A DNA stretch of 19,586 bases from JAZLGI01 sp045616225 (GTDB lineage: Bacteria > Spirochaetota > Spirochaetia > Sphaerochaetales > Sphaerochaetaceae): assembly GCA_045616225.1 (NCBI GenBank), contig JAZLGI010000050.1, forward strand, positions 1 through 19,586, written 5' to 3'. The translations under genes and the position numbers were made by a program. Positions 1 to 7,641 of this stretch are shown one piece after another. The stretch's first letter is position 1, and every line of letters starts with the position of its first letter. Under the pieces are notes generated by a model, which saw only the letters and a program-made list of their open reading frames with translations, was not told the DNA's origin and ran no database searches.

Positions 1-73
1 GTCCAAACCGACCTACGCATTTAAATTCATTACGCAGGAATAGAGAAGAATTTCTGACATCAATTGAAGTCAT
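1..73 (-). CDS. 5' end of a DUF4417-like protein, cut by the window edge
   Basis: On the minus strand an ATG at 73-71 follows a strong GGAGGTG ribosome binding site, and an open frame of 24 codons runs off the left edge. It reads MTSIDVRNSSLFLRN followed by EFKCVGRFG. From memory of the family, this resembles the start of DUF4417 proteins, which open with a 'DVRNS..L.RN.F...G.FG.P' pattern and are common in mobile elements of Bacillota and spirochaetes; their function is unknown. The strong start site makes it very likely that this is a real gene. The family name is a guess from two dozen residues. It lies downstream of the 269-652 gene on the same strand, 195 bases away, so the two may be co-transcribed. 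Confidence 0.55.
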   Translation of the reverse strand, partial: MTSIDVRNSSLFLRNEFKCVGRFG

Positions 74-86
74 AATCACCTCCGGC

Positions 87-111
87 TGTCTGGGAAAAAG
101 AAGCCCAGACA
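87..111 (-). promoter_or_regulatory. hairpin next to the ribosome binding site of the left-edge gene
   Basis: TGTCTGGG at 87-94 pairs perfectly with CCCAGACA at 104-111 (8 bp, loop of 9). On the minus strand this hairpin ends a few bases before the GGAGG ribosome binding site of the left-edge gene, so it could affect translation or be a leader element. Pairing is seen; the role is inferred. Confidence 0.4.
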
Positions 112-193
112 CAGCATTTTGTATTTGCCAAAAGGTGAATAGAATGGTAACATTAACAATACACGTTGATTAGTGTTATCAAAGCTAATCACC

Positions 194-233
194 AGAGAAT
201 ATGTAGTTGGTAGCTATATATTCTCTTTTTTTT
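194..233 (+). terminator. terminator-like hairpin with T-run
   Basis: AGAGAATAT at 194-202 pairs perfectly with ATATTCTCT at 218-226 (9 bp), followed by a T-run at 226-233. The T-run lies on the plus side, yet no plus-strand gene ends just before it, so its client is unclear. The stem is weak, with three G:C pairs. On the minus strand it would simply be structure in the space between the two leftmost genes. Confidence 0.35.
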
Positions 234-268
234 GGACTTAATTTATCGGCAACGCCGCATTTTTACAA

Positions 269-652
269 TTACAAAGACTTTGCAGTTGAAAGATCAAAAA
301 ACAATCCGTTTAATTCTTTGTCGTATGTTCCTTCAACTTTATAGCCATCTGTTTGTGTTAAATCCCATAACATTGAATCTGCGATCTGATTGCGCAATTC
401 TTTGTTTGTAATTCTAACACTAAGAACTTTCTTTCCTGGTGCAAAAAAGTGAAAGCTGTTTTCTGTAGCTTCATTCTTCGCAATAACGGCAACAATTTTT
501 TGTTCTTCATTAATTAAAAACTCAACGTATTCCACCTTCGCAAGTTTTTGAATTGCAGCCTGTGAAAAAGTTAATCCATTCTTTGTAACAGACATCGTCG
601 GATTTCCTTTAATCAATTCAATCTGTTTAAATGTACTTAAATCATATTTCAT
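269..652 (-). CDS. conserved hypothetical mobile-element accessory protein (127 aa)
   Basis: The start is well supported: AGGAGG lies 6 bases before the ATG, and a promoter is visible just upstream. The protein is soluble-looking, with no signal peptide or membrane segment. It alternates short strand-like stretches (YVEFLINEEQKIVAVIA, KVLSVRI) with helices, suggesting a small alpha/beta domain. I recall proteins with the same 'MSVTKNG.TF......KL' pattern as hypothetical genes in mobile elements of Bacillota and spirochaetes, but I know no function. It is divergent from the 895-1540 pair and shares a promoter region of about 240 bases with it. On its own strand the next gene is the DUF4417-like gene at the left edge. 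Confidence 0.75.
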   Translation of the reverse strand: MKYDLSTFKQIELIKGNPTMSVTKNGLTFSQAAIQKLAKVEYVEFLINEEQKIVAVIAKNEATENSFHFFAPGKKVLSVRITNKELRNQIADSMLWDLTQTDGYKVEGTYDKELNGLFFDLSTAKSL

Positions 653-673
653 AGGATACCTCCTGATGATTGA

Positions 674-702
674 ATTGTATTATATATAGATTATGGAGTC
701 AA
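674..702 (-). promoter_or_regulatory. sigma-70-type promoter of the 269-652 gene
   Basis: On the minus strand TTGACT (697-702) and TACAAT (674-679) are separated by exactly 17 bases. Transcription would start near 667, giving a leader of about 15 bases that holds the AGGAGG site at 659-664. The match to the bacterial consensus and the correct placement support it. Confidence 0.55.
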
Positions 703-794
703 TATTCTCTGTGTAATAAAAACATTTGTAGTTTTATTGCAAATTTTGTTTGTTTTCTTGTTTATGTTTTTGTCAATTCTTTGTTATTTTACTT

Positions 795-820
795 TGTATT
801 GTATTGATTAATACAATACA
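795..820. promoter_or_regulatory. palindromic operator-like site in the divergent promoter region
   Basis: TGTATTGTATT at 795-805 is repeated inverted at 810-820 with a 4-base spacer: an 11-bp perfect arm. Each arm contains two partial copies of TGTATT. It lies 11 bases before the TATAAT box at 832-837, where the -35 element would be, so a dimeric regulator bound here would block or activate that promoter. The regulator is not identified. Confidence 0.5.
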
Positions 821-831
821 TAGTACTTCCC

Positions 832-837
832 TATAAT
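832..837 (+). promoter_or_regulatory. -10 box for the 895-1540 gene pair
   Basis: A consensus TATAAT lies 57 bases before the ATG at 895. No good -35 hexamer exists at 16-18 bases spacing; that place is taken by the palindrome at 795-820, which suggests control by a DNA-binding protein. Confidence 0.45.
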
Positions 838-894
838 GACTTGCTATTAGTTCAAAACAGAGGAATATATGTAACTACAAAGGAGAACAAAACC

Positions 895-1146
895 ATGAAA
901 AAGAACCTTTTGGACATAGCAAAAACAGCAAGCATTGAGATAAAACAACGCGGAGATTTGAACTATCGCGGCAACGATGAAGAAGACTCCCTGAACATTT
1001 CAGTCGGAGCCATTGAGTACATTCTTGAAAAAGCTTACGAGCTTGGAAAGAAAGATGCACTTGCCGAAGAGGAAGCCAACAGAAAACTCAAACATGAGAT
1101 TTTCAGAAAAGCTGTTGCTCAGCGTAACAAAGAACTGATGAAGTGA
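895..1146 (+). CDS. small DUF6900-like mobile-element protein (83 aa)
   Basis: The frame is open from 841 (TTG), but the ATG at 895 has AAAGGAG at 879-885 at ideal spacing and is the better start. The protein is acidic to neutral and mostly helical: an N-terminal segment LLDIAKTASIEIKQRG, a centre with DSLNISVGAIEYILEKAYELG, and a charged C-terminal helix. The pattern 'IA...I..R..D...V....I...LEKAYE.GK' resembles DUF6900, a small domain of unknown function common on integrative elements of gut bacteria; this match is from memory. It is followed after 13 bases by the DUF4314 gene, and the two probably share a transcript. Confidence 0.7.
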   Translation: MKKNLLDIAKTASIEIKQRGDLNYRGNDEEDSLNISVGAIEYILEKAYELGKKDALAEEEANRKLKHEIFRKAVAQRNKELMK

Positions 1147-1159
1147 AGAGGTTTCTGAT

Positions 1160-1540
1160 ATGGACGCAAGAATACTTAAACACCTAAGGGAAACCTACAA
1201 AAAAGGAACAAGGGTTCAGCTTATCAAAATGGATGATGTTCAGGCACCTCCTGTCGGAACAAAGGGAACGGTTATAGGAGTTGATGATATAGGTTCTGTT
1301 ATGGTCAGTTGGGATAACGGAAGCTGTCTTTCTCTTGTTTATGGCATAGATTCTGCATGGATTCTCAATACTGTTACCACAGTTTGCTACGGTGAAACTA
1401 AGGAATGGGACTCAAGGGATGAAGCTTTGCAGTACTTTCTGGAAGGTATGACCTGCTGTGAAGGAAGTGAGGCTCAACGGTATGCCCTTATTTATGCAAG
1501 GCTTAAGAATGGCAGTTCTTATGCTACCGACGAGTATTGA
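1160..1540 (+). CDS. DUF4314-containing mobile-element protein (126 aa)
   Basis: Residues about 15-69 show the DUF4314 pattern clearly: GTRVQLIKMDDVQAPPVGTK, then GTVIGVDDIGSVMVSWDNGS. It looks like a small beta-barrel domain. The C-terminal half (CYGETKEWDSRDEALQYF, then LEGMTCCEGSEAQRYA) is a second conserved segment that I recall from proteins of conjugative elements in Bacillota. Neither half has a proven function. The start ATG at 1160 is preceded by GAAGAGG. Its presence next to the DUF6900-like gene is good evidence that this end of the window derives from an integrative or conjugative element. Confidence 0.85.
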   Translation: MDARILKHLRETYKKGTRVQLIKMDDVQAPPVGTKGTVIGVDDIGSVMVSWDNGSCLSLVYGIDSAWILNTVTTVCYGETKEWDSRDEALQYFLEGMTCCEGSEAQRYALIYARLKNGSSYATDEY

Positions 1541-1546
1541 TTTTCT

Positions 1547-1634
1547 TTGCAAGGTTGCAATTTTTGCAGTCTTAAAATCAATTCTTATTTTATTGTGACA
1601 TCAGAAAATATTTCTTAAGGCTGCAAGGCTGCAA
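1547..1634. repeat. short TTGCAA / AAGGCTGC repeats
   Basis: Just after the DUF4314 stop, TTGCAA occurs twice around GG (1547-1552 and 1555-1560) and is followed by TTTTT, a possible weak terminator. At 1617-1632 the 8-mer AAGGCTGC is repeated in tandem. No coding frame is evident in this stretch. Confidence 0.35.
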
Positions 1635-1658
1635 CGCATTACTGTGTTTGCAGATTTA

Positions 1659-1706
1659 ACTACGGAAGAAAATATCATTACTACAGAAGAAAACTACGGA
1701 AGAAAA
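1659..1706 (+). repeat. three ACTACGGAAGAAAA direct repeats
   Basis: ACTACGGAAGAAAA at 1659-1672 and 1693-1706, with a one-base variant ACTACAGAAGAAAA at 1680-1693. The starts are 21 and 13 bases apart. They lie about 100-150 bases upstream of the helicase operon promoter and could be protein binding sites. Together with 1541-1845 this is the only gene-free gap between the accessory genes and the operon. Confidence 0.45.
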
Positions 1707-1709
1707 AAG

Positions 1710-1742
1710 ATATGTGCTCCATAGCCACATATTTTGTGTTTT
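1710..1742 (+). terminator. terminator-like hairpin before the defence operon
   Basis: ATATGTG (1710-1716) pairs with CACATAT (1726-1732), followed by a T-rich tail to 1742. It could end the 895-1540 transcript and separate it from the operon that starts near 1818. The stem is short and A+T-rich, so confidence is modest. Confidence 0.35.
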
Positions 1743-1802
1743 AATACACGCAGGGGAAGATATATTACGCACATGAATTTATAGCAAAATACTACAACTT
1801 GG

Positions 1803-1811
1803 TGCTATAAT
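1803..1811 (+). promoter_or_regulatory. extended -10 promoter of the six-gene operon
   Basis: TGCTATAAT at 1803-1811 is a consensus extended -10 element. No good -35 is seen at 1782-1789, which extended -10 promoters can do without. Transcription would begin near 1818, about 28 bases before the TTG start of the helicase gene. Confidence 0.5.
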
Positions 1812-1845
1812 ACATTTTTAAAGGCAACAGTACAGGGATTACGGA

Positions 1846-4800
1846 TTGGAGATAATCGATAACAGGAATACTATACTAAAAGACGACCTGCAGAAAGAAA
1901 TATGTAAAGGTAGTCATGTCTCAATAATTGCTTCATGCTTCTCAATTTATGCATATCAAGCCTTAAAAGAGGAGCTTGAGTCTGTAGAAGAACTGCGTTT
2001 TATATTTGATTCTCCAACATTTACAACTGAAAAATACAGTAAAGAAAAGCGTGAGTTTTATATTCCACGAAACTCAAGAGAAAAAAGCGTCTGCGGAACT
2101 GAGTTTGAAATAAAGCTCAGAAATGAACTGCAACAGAAAGCAATTGCAAAAGAATGTGCTGACTGGATAAGAAGAAAAGTAAAGTTCAAATCAAATACTA
2201 CTGATGCCTCAATGAACAGCTTTATCGGTGTTAATGACAAAATCTATGCACCTGTAAATGATTTCACAACAGTTGGTCTTGGGGTAGAGCACGGAAACGT
2301 TGTCAGCAATTTTGTTGCAAAGATAGATGATCCTGTTCAAACAAAAGCCTATATCCGGCTGTTTGAGTCTTTATGGAGTGATAAAGAAACCTATGAAGAT
2401 GTAACAGCACAGGTTCTTGATAACATAACAATTGCCTATAATGAGAATTCTCCTGAATTCATTTATTTTGTTGCTCTGTACAACATATTCAGTGAATTCC
2501 TTGAGGATGTTTCTGAAGATGTATTGCCAAATGAAGCAACAGGGTACAGAAACAGCAGAATATGGAATCTGTTGTATGATTTTCAGAAAGATGCAGCACT
2601 TGCAATCATCAATAAACTGGAAAAGTACAACGGTTGTATTCTTGCCGACAGCGTTGGTCTTGGTAAGACATTCACAGCTCTATCTGTAATCAAATACTAT
2701 GAAAACAGAAACAAATCCGTTTTAGTTCTATGTCCTAAAAAGCTGTACAACAACTGGAGTACATTCAAAAGCAATTACAAAAACAACCCTATAATGGAAG
2801 ACCGCCTGCGTTATGATATTTTGTTCCATACCGATATCAGCAGACAGAACGGCAAGTCAAATGGACTGGATCTTTCCCTTATTAACTGGGGCAATTACGA
2901 CCTTGTTGTTATAGACGAATCTCATAACTTCAGAAATGGTGGAAAATTCACAGATGATCCGGAGCATAAGGATAATAGATATGAGATTCTCATGAAGAAT
3001 GTCATCAGAGCCGGAGTAAAAACGAAGGTTCTCATGCTTTCTGCAACCCCTGTAAATACAAAATTTACAGATTTAAGGAACCAACTTCAGCTTGCATACG
3101 AAGGAGATCCTGACATAATTGATGAAAAACTCGATACCGTCAGTTCAATTGATGATATCTTCAAGAATGCTCAGAAAGCCTTTAATTCCTGGAATAAGCT
3201 GAAGTCAGAAGAACGAACCACACAGCGTCTTCTGGATATGTTGGATTTTGACTTTTTTGAGGTCCTGGATTCAGTTACCATTGCCAGATCCAGAAAACAC
3301 ATTGAGAAGTATTACAACACTACGGATATCGGAAAGTTCCCTGACAGGCTTACACCTATATCTCTTAGTCCTGCACTTACGGCAAATAAGGCCATAGGTG
3401 TAACTTACAATGAGATATTCTCAACATTGTGTTCATTACTTCTGACAGTCTATATTCCTTCAAACTACATACTGCCATCTAAACTTGAAAAGTATGAGGA
3501 TATGTATGCAAGTAAAAAAGGCACTCTGACTCAGACCGGACGAGAACTTGGAATCAGACGTCTGACTGCAATTAATCTGATGAAACGAATGGAAAGTTCC
3601 GTTTATTCTTTCTCTTTAACACTGGGAAGAATAATTGAGCTGATTACAAATACAATTACACGGATAAACGATTTTGAAGCCCATGGATGTGGTTCGTTTG
3701 TTGATGACTATTCCCAGTCCTTTGATGAATCAGATGATGAAATGGAAGGCAATGAAGAGCTGTTTACAATAGGTAATGCAGTCAAAATTGATATTGCTGA
3801 CATGGACTATATTTCCTGGCGCAATGACATGGCATCCGATTTGGACAAACTTACAGCCCTGAAGAAACGTGTGGATGAAGTTACTCCTGAAAATGATGAA
3901 AAGCTCCAGACTTTGATATCTCATGTTTTGACTAAAATCAAAAATCCAATAAACGGTGATAACAAGAAAGTCATTATCTTTACCGCATTCAGTGATACAG
4001 CAGACTACCTTTTTGCAAATCTTACTCCTGTTTTGAAGAAACTTGGAATTGAAAGCGGAATGGTTACCGGAGGCAGGGAAAAAACAACTCTGGGTAAGGG
4101 CACAAACGACATGAACACCATTCTTACTCTGTTTTCTCCACTGTCAAAAGAAAAAGACAAGATTCTTCCAAATGACAACAGAAGCATAGATGTTCTTATT
4201 GCAACAGATTGTATATCGGAAGGACAGAACCTGCAGGATTGTGATTATCTTATCAATTTTGATATTCACTGGAATCCTGTCAGAATTATTCAGCGTTTTG
4301 GAAGAATTGACAGAATCGGCAGTAAGAATGATGCAATACAGCTTGTAAACTTCTGGCCTGATGTAACACTTGATGAATATATAAACCTTAAATCAAGAGT
4401 TGAGTCCAGAATGAAGATTGTTGATCTTGCAGCATCTGCAGATGACAACATTCTGTCTCCTGAAGAAAAAACGGAACTTGAATACAGAAAAGACCAGCTG
4501 GAACGCCTTAAACATGAAGTTGTTGATCTGGAAGATATGAATACAGGCATCTCAATAGTTGACTTGGGACTCAATGAATTCAGACTTGATCTTCTTGACT
4601 ATGTAAAGACGCATCCTGACATGAGTAGGATTCCGTTAGGGCTTAATGCTGTTACACTGGCTTGTGATGAAGATACACCTCCTGGAGTCATCTTTGTTTT
4701 GAAGAACCGTGCAAACAGTGTAAATATTGATAATCAGAACAGGCTTCATCCATTCTATCTTGTGTACATAGAAGATGATGGGCAGGTTGAGGTCAATCAT

Positions 4801-5076
4801 CTGCAGCCAAAAACTCTACTGGATAGGATGAGACATCTTTGTAAAGGAAAAGACAAAGCTATTGAAGCTGCGTTTATGCCGTTTAATAAAGAAACACGTG
4901 ATGGCAAAAAAATGGACAAGTATTCGGATTTGTTATCACAGGCTATTTCATCAATAATTCATGTAAAAGAAGAATCAGACATTGAAAGTTTCCTGTCCGG
5001 AATGGATGTTTCTTTTTCAAAGTCTCTCAATGGGCTTGAGGATTTTGAACTGATTTGTTTCCTTGTGGTGAGGTGA
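1846..5076 (+). CDS. SNF2-family helicase with N-terminal PLD-like domain (1076 aa)
   Basis: A large superfamily 2 DNA translocase. Residues 1-150 form a phospholipase-D-like domain: the segment DKIYAPVNDFTTVGLG at 131-146 matches the second half of an HKD motif, but the histidine position holds Asn130, so phosphodiesterase activity is doubtful. The helicase motifs are complete: DSVGLGKT (about 267-275), DESH (357-360), SATP (399-402), IATDCISEGQNLQ (785-797) and QRFGRIDRIG (816-825). The start is TTG at 1846, with AGGGA 7 bases before it; the next Met would remove most of the PLD domain. It is the first gene of the operon and ends 2 bases before the DUF4391 gene. Helicases of this type often sit beside methylase genes in defence loci. 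It probably moves along or remodels invading DNA, but its substrate is unknown. Confidence 0.88.
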   Translation: MEIIDNRNTILKDDLQKEICKGSHVSIIASCFSIYAYQALKEELESVEELRFIFDSPTFTTEKYSKEKREFYIPRNSREKSVCGTEFEIKLRNELQQKAIAKECADWIRRKVKFKSNTTDASMNSFIGVNDKIYAPVNDFTTVGLGVEHGNVVSNFVAKIDDPVQTKAYIRLFESLWSDKETYEDVTAQVLDNITIAYNENSPEFIYFVALYNIFSEFLEDVSEDVLPNEATGYRNSRIWNLLYDFQKDAALAIINKLEKYNGCILADSVGLGKTFTALSVIKYYENRNKSVLVLCPKKLYNNWSTFKSNYKNNPIMEDRLRYDILFHTDISRQNGKSNGLDLSLINWGNYDLVVIDESHNFRNGGKFTDDPEHKDNRYEILMKNVIRAGVKTKVLMLSATPVNTKFTDLRNQLQLAYEGDPDIIDEKLDTVSSIDDIFKNAQKAFNSWNKLKSEERTTQRLLDMLDFDFFEVLDSVTIARSRKHIEKYYNTTDIGKFPDRLTPISLSPALTANKAIGVTYNEIFSTLCSLLLTVYIPSNYILPSKLEKYEDMYASKKGTLTQTGRELGIRRLTAINLMKRMESSVYSFSLTLGRIIELITNTITRINDFEAHGCGSFVDDYSQSFDESDDEMEGNEELFTIGNAVKIDIADMDYISWRNDMASDLDKLTALKKRVDEVTPENDEKLQTLISHVLTKIKNPINGDNKKVIIFTAFSDTADYLFANLTPVLKKLGIESGMVTGGREKTTLGKGTNDMNTILTLFSPLSKEKDKILPNDNRSIDVLIATDCISEGQNLQDCDYLINFDIHWNPVRIIQRFGRIDRIGSKNDAIQLVNFWPDVTLDEYINLKSRVESRMKIVDLAASADDNILSPEEKTELEYRKDQLERLKHEVVDLEDMNTGISIVDLGLNEFRLDLLDYVKTHPDMSRIPLGLNAVTLACDEDTPPGVIFVLKNRANSVNIDNQNRLHPFYLVYIEDDGQVEVNHLQPKTLLDRMRHLCKGKDKAIEAAFMPFNKETRDGKKMDKYSDLLSQAISSIIHVKEESDIESFLSGMDVSFSKSLNGLEDFELICFLVVR

Positions 5077-5078
5077 TT

Positions 5079-5690
5079 ATGTACGGACTTCCACTATCAA
5101 CGCAGGTTTCAAAACAGCTTCCAAAGACCGCAATTTACAGAAAATATAATGTGTCTGCCAAAGACCAGACACTAATTGATGATAATATCAGTAGACTTGA
5201 TATAGTTTGTGAAATATCCGGAACAACCACATCAATCAATGCCGGAAACAATGTTAACAGTTTTTTTATTGTTAAGGCACAACTGAAAAAACCTGATTAT
5301 GAAGTTAAGGCTATACAGCTGTTGTTTTCTCTGATAGGACAAAAGTGCATTTTGGCACTTTCTTACAACGGAGAGACATCTCTTGCTTGCATAAATAAGC
5401 GTTTGTTTGTAACACCGTGGAAGGCAGATGATAAAATAGAACTTAAATTGTCCGGTATTACTCTTGATAATGCATGGGATGGCATCCAGGCTCAGGTTAT
5501 GAATCTGGAACATATAGAAGAAACCGGTTTGGACTTTCAGGTTGAGAAAAAAATAAAACTTGATGATTTGAAAGCCCAACTTGAAAAACTGAAAAAAAGT
5601 GAAAAGAAGGAAATCCAACCAAGACGGAAGCATGAATTGCATTTGCAGGTGCTTCAGTTGTCGGATGAGATTAAAAAGATAGAGATTTGA
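5079..5690 (+). CDS. DUF4391 protein, helicase partner (203 aa)
   Basis: The frame is open from 5055, but the ATG at 5079 has GTGAGGTG just before it and gives the better start. Residues about 35-130 fit DUF4391: an 'INAGNNVNSFFIVKAQLKK' segment, then a beta-rich core with KCILALSYNGE. The last 50 residues, rich in Lys, Glu and Leu (from about VEKKIKLDDLKAQLEKLKK on), look like a coiled coil and could mediate binding. The family has no known biochemical activity; in my recollection it commonly lies right behind PLD/SNF2 helicase genes and before a methylase, as it does here. It begins 2 bases after the helicase stop, so translational coupling is likely. I infer that it is an adaptor or subunit of the helicase. 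Confidence 0.8.
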   Translation: MYGLPLSTQVSKQLPKTAIYRKYNVSAKDQTLIDDNISRLDIVCEISGTTTSINAGNNVNSFFIVKAQLKKPDYEVKAIQLLFSLIGQKCILALSYNGETSLACINKRLFVTPWKADDKIELKLSGITLDNAWDGIQAQVMNLEHIEETGLDFQVEKKIKLDDLKAQLEKLKKSEKKEIQPRRKHELHLQVLQLSDEIKKIEI

Positions 5691-5700
5691 GGAGTTTAGT

Positions 5701-7629
5701 ATGGAAAAAGTTAATATGGTCAGTAGAGACATAACTGCAGATAACATTGAGAAAATAGGCGCTTTGTTTCCAAACTGTATTACGGAAGTAAAAAACGGTG
5801 ACAAAGTTGAAAAAGCCATAGACTTTGACAAACTCCGTCAGGAACTCTCCAGAAACCTTATAGAAGGCAAAAAGGAACGCTATGAATTTACATGGCCGGA
5901 TAAACGTCAGGCTATTGTCACAGCCAATGCACCTATTGCTAAAACACTCCGTCCAGTAAGAGAAAAATCTGTTGATTTTGACAATACTCAGAATGTTTAC
6001 ATTGAAGGTGACAATCTTGATGCTCTTAAACTCCTTCAGGAAACCTATCTTGGCAAAATCAAGATGATCTACATAGATCCTCCATACAACACTGGAAATG
6101 ACTTTGTATATCTGGATAATTTTGAAATAAACAATGAAGAATATCTGATATCTACTGAGCAACAAGACACATTTGGATACAAATATGTCACAAACTGTGA
6201 AACAAATGGTTGTTTTCATTCTGATTGGTTAAACATGATTTATCCACGCATTAAATTGGCAAAGGATTTGTTGTCTGAAGATGGTTTTTTGTTTGTTAGT
6301 ATAGACGACAATGAAGTTGAAAACATGATAAAAGTTTGCAATGAAATATTTGGAGAAAAAAATCATTGCGGTACTTTTGTTGTGAATTCAACTCCAAATG
6401 CTCGTGATTATGGGCATATAGGTAAAATGCACGAATTTTGCGTTTTCTACTCAAAAAATTATGAAAAAGCAAGTTCAAATATGCTTCCTGATACAGACAA
6501 AACGTTTAAATACTTAGATGAAAAAGGAGGTTATAACATTCACCCTCTTTATAACAGTAATGAGGCTTTTCATAAAGGAAATCGTCCTAATTTATATTAC
6601 CCATTCTATGTTAATCCGTGTGGTGGGACAAAAGAGAATTTTCATGAAATATCTTTAGAAAAGAAAATTGAGTGGATAGAAGTATATCCTCCGCTTTCTC
6701 AAAAAAACAAAGTTCCTTTTGTTTGGAGATGGGGAAAAGAAAAAGCACAAGCTAATCTCAATTCTGAAATAGTTGGCTATGAAGTCAGCCCTGGTGAATT
6801 TAGAATTGTTGAAAAAATGAGACATGATGAAAAAATAATACGAAGTTTATTGTTGGACACATGTTTCTCTAGCAGACGAGGCACGGCAGAATGCGAAGAA
6901 ATAATGAATGGAAAAGTTTTCTCCTTCCCAAAACCTCTCAGCTTAATTAAAACATTTACTTCCGTTGCTTCAAATTCAGACAGCTTAGTTTTGGATTTCT
7001 TCTCCGGATCAGCTACAACCGCTCATGCAGTTATGAAACTCAACGCAGAAGATGGTGGTAATAGAAAGTTTATTATGGTTCAGCTTCCTGAAATCTGTGA
7101 TGAAAAATCAGAAGCCAAAAAAGCTGGGTACAATACCATCTGTGATATTGGTGAAGAACGCATTCGCAGAGCCGGTAAGAAGATAAAAGAAGAAGCCGGA
7201 TTGATGGCTGATAATCTTGATACTGGATTCAGAGTATTCAAGATTGATGATTCCAACATGAAGGATGTTTATTATCATCCTGATGAATTCCAGCAGGATT
7301 TGCTTTTGTCTGTTGAAGACAACATCAAAGAAGACAGAACTCCGGAAGATTTGTTGTTCCAGGTCATGATTGACGACTTTGGTATTCCGCTTTCTGCAAA
7401 AATTGAAAAACTGAATATAAACGGAAAAACTGTATTCAATGTTGAAGATGGACATCTTGTAGCTTGTTTTGATAAGGGTGTTACAGATGAAGTAATTACA
7501 GCAATGGCAAAACTTGAGCCAAACTACGCAGTTTTGCGTGACAGCAGCTATGACAGTGACAGTGTTGCAGTAAACTTTGAACAGATATTCAATAAGTACA
7601 GCCCCGATACTGTTACTAAGATTCTGTAG
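5701..7629 (+). CDS. mod: type III-like N6-adenine DNA methyltransferase, Mod (642 aa)
   Basis: Transfers a methyl group from S-adenosylmethionine to adenine in a specific DNA site. The catalytic motif DPPYNTG is at 126-132 and the cofactor motif DFFSGSATT at 432-440; this order (IV before I) marks the beta class used by type III Mod subunits. The roughly 300 residues between them hold the target recognition region. The C-terminal 150 residues would serve assembly. GAGGAG precedes the ATG. The gap to the DUF4391 gene is 10 bases and to the AlbA_2 gene 12. In EcoP15I-type enzymes Mod dimerises, defines the site and recruits Res; here Res is two genes downstream. The central part is more A+T-rich than both ends, which suggests an exchanged recognition domain. 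Confidence 0.92.
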   Translation: MEKVNMVSRDITADNIEKIGALFPNCITEVKNGDKVEKAIDFDKLRQELSRNLIEGKKERYEFTWPDKRQAIVTANAPIAKTLRPVREKSVDFDNTQNVYIEGDNLDALKLLQETYLGKIKMIYIDPPYNTGNDFVYLDNFEINNEEYLISTEQQDTFGYKYVTNCETNGCFHSDWLNMIYPRIKLAKDLLSEDGFLFVSIDDNEVENMIKVCNEIFGEKNHCGTFVVNSTPNARDYGHIGKMHEFCVFYSKNYEKASSNMLPDTDKTFKYLDEKGGYNIHPLYNSNEAFHKGNRPNLYYPFYVNPCGGTKENFHEISLEKKIEWIEVYPPLSQKNKVPFVWRWGKEKAQANLNSEIVGYEVSPGEFRIVEKMRHDEKIIRSLLLDTCFSSRRGTAECEEIMNGKVFSFPKPLSLIKTFTSVASNSDSLVLDFFSGSATTAHAVMKLNAEDGGNRKFIMVQLPEICDEKSEAKKAGYNTICDIGEERIRRAGKKIKEEAGLMADNLDTGFRVFKIDDSNMKDVYYHPDEFQQDLLLSVEDNIKEDRTPEDLLFQVMIDDFGIPLSAKIEKLNINGKTVFNVEDGHLVACFDKGVTDEVITAMAKLEPNYAVLRDSSYDSDSVAVNFEQIFNKYSPDTVTKIL

Positions 7630-7641
7630 GAGCAAGCTTTA

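Noticed and set aside
841..894. Upstream TTG start for the DUF6900-like gene
   Set aside because: It overlaps the predicted transcription start region and lacks a ribosome binding site, whereas the ATG at 895 has a strong one.
5232..6219. Long minus-strand open frames opposite the DUF4391 and Mod genes (199 and 182 codons)
   Set aside because: They lie entirely antisense to well-supported genes, are Phe/Leu/Ile-rich as expected from shadow frames, and have no ribosome binding sites.
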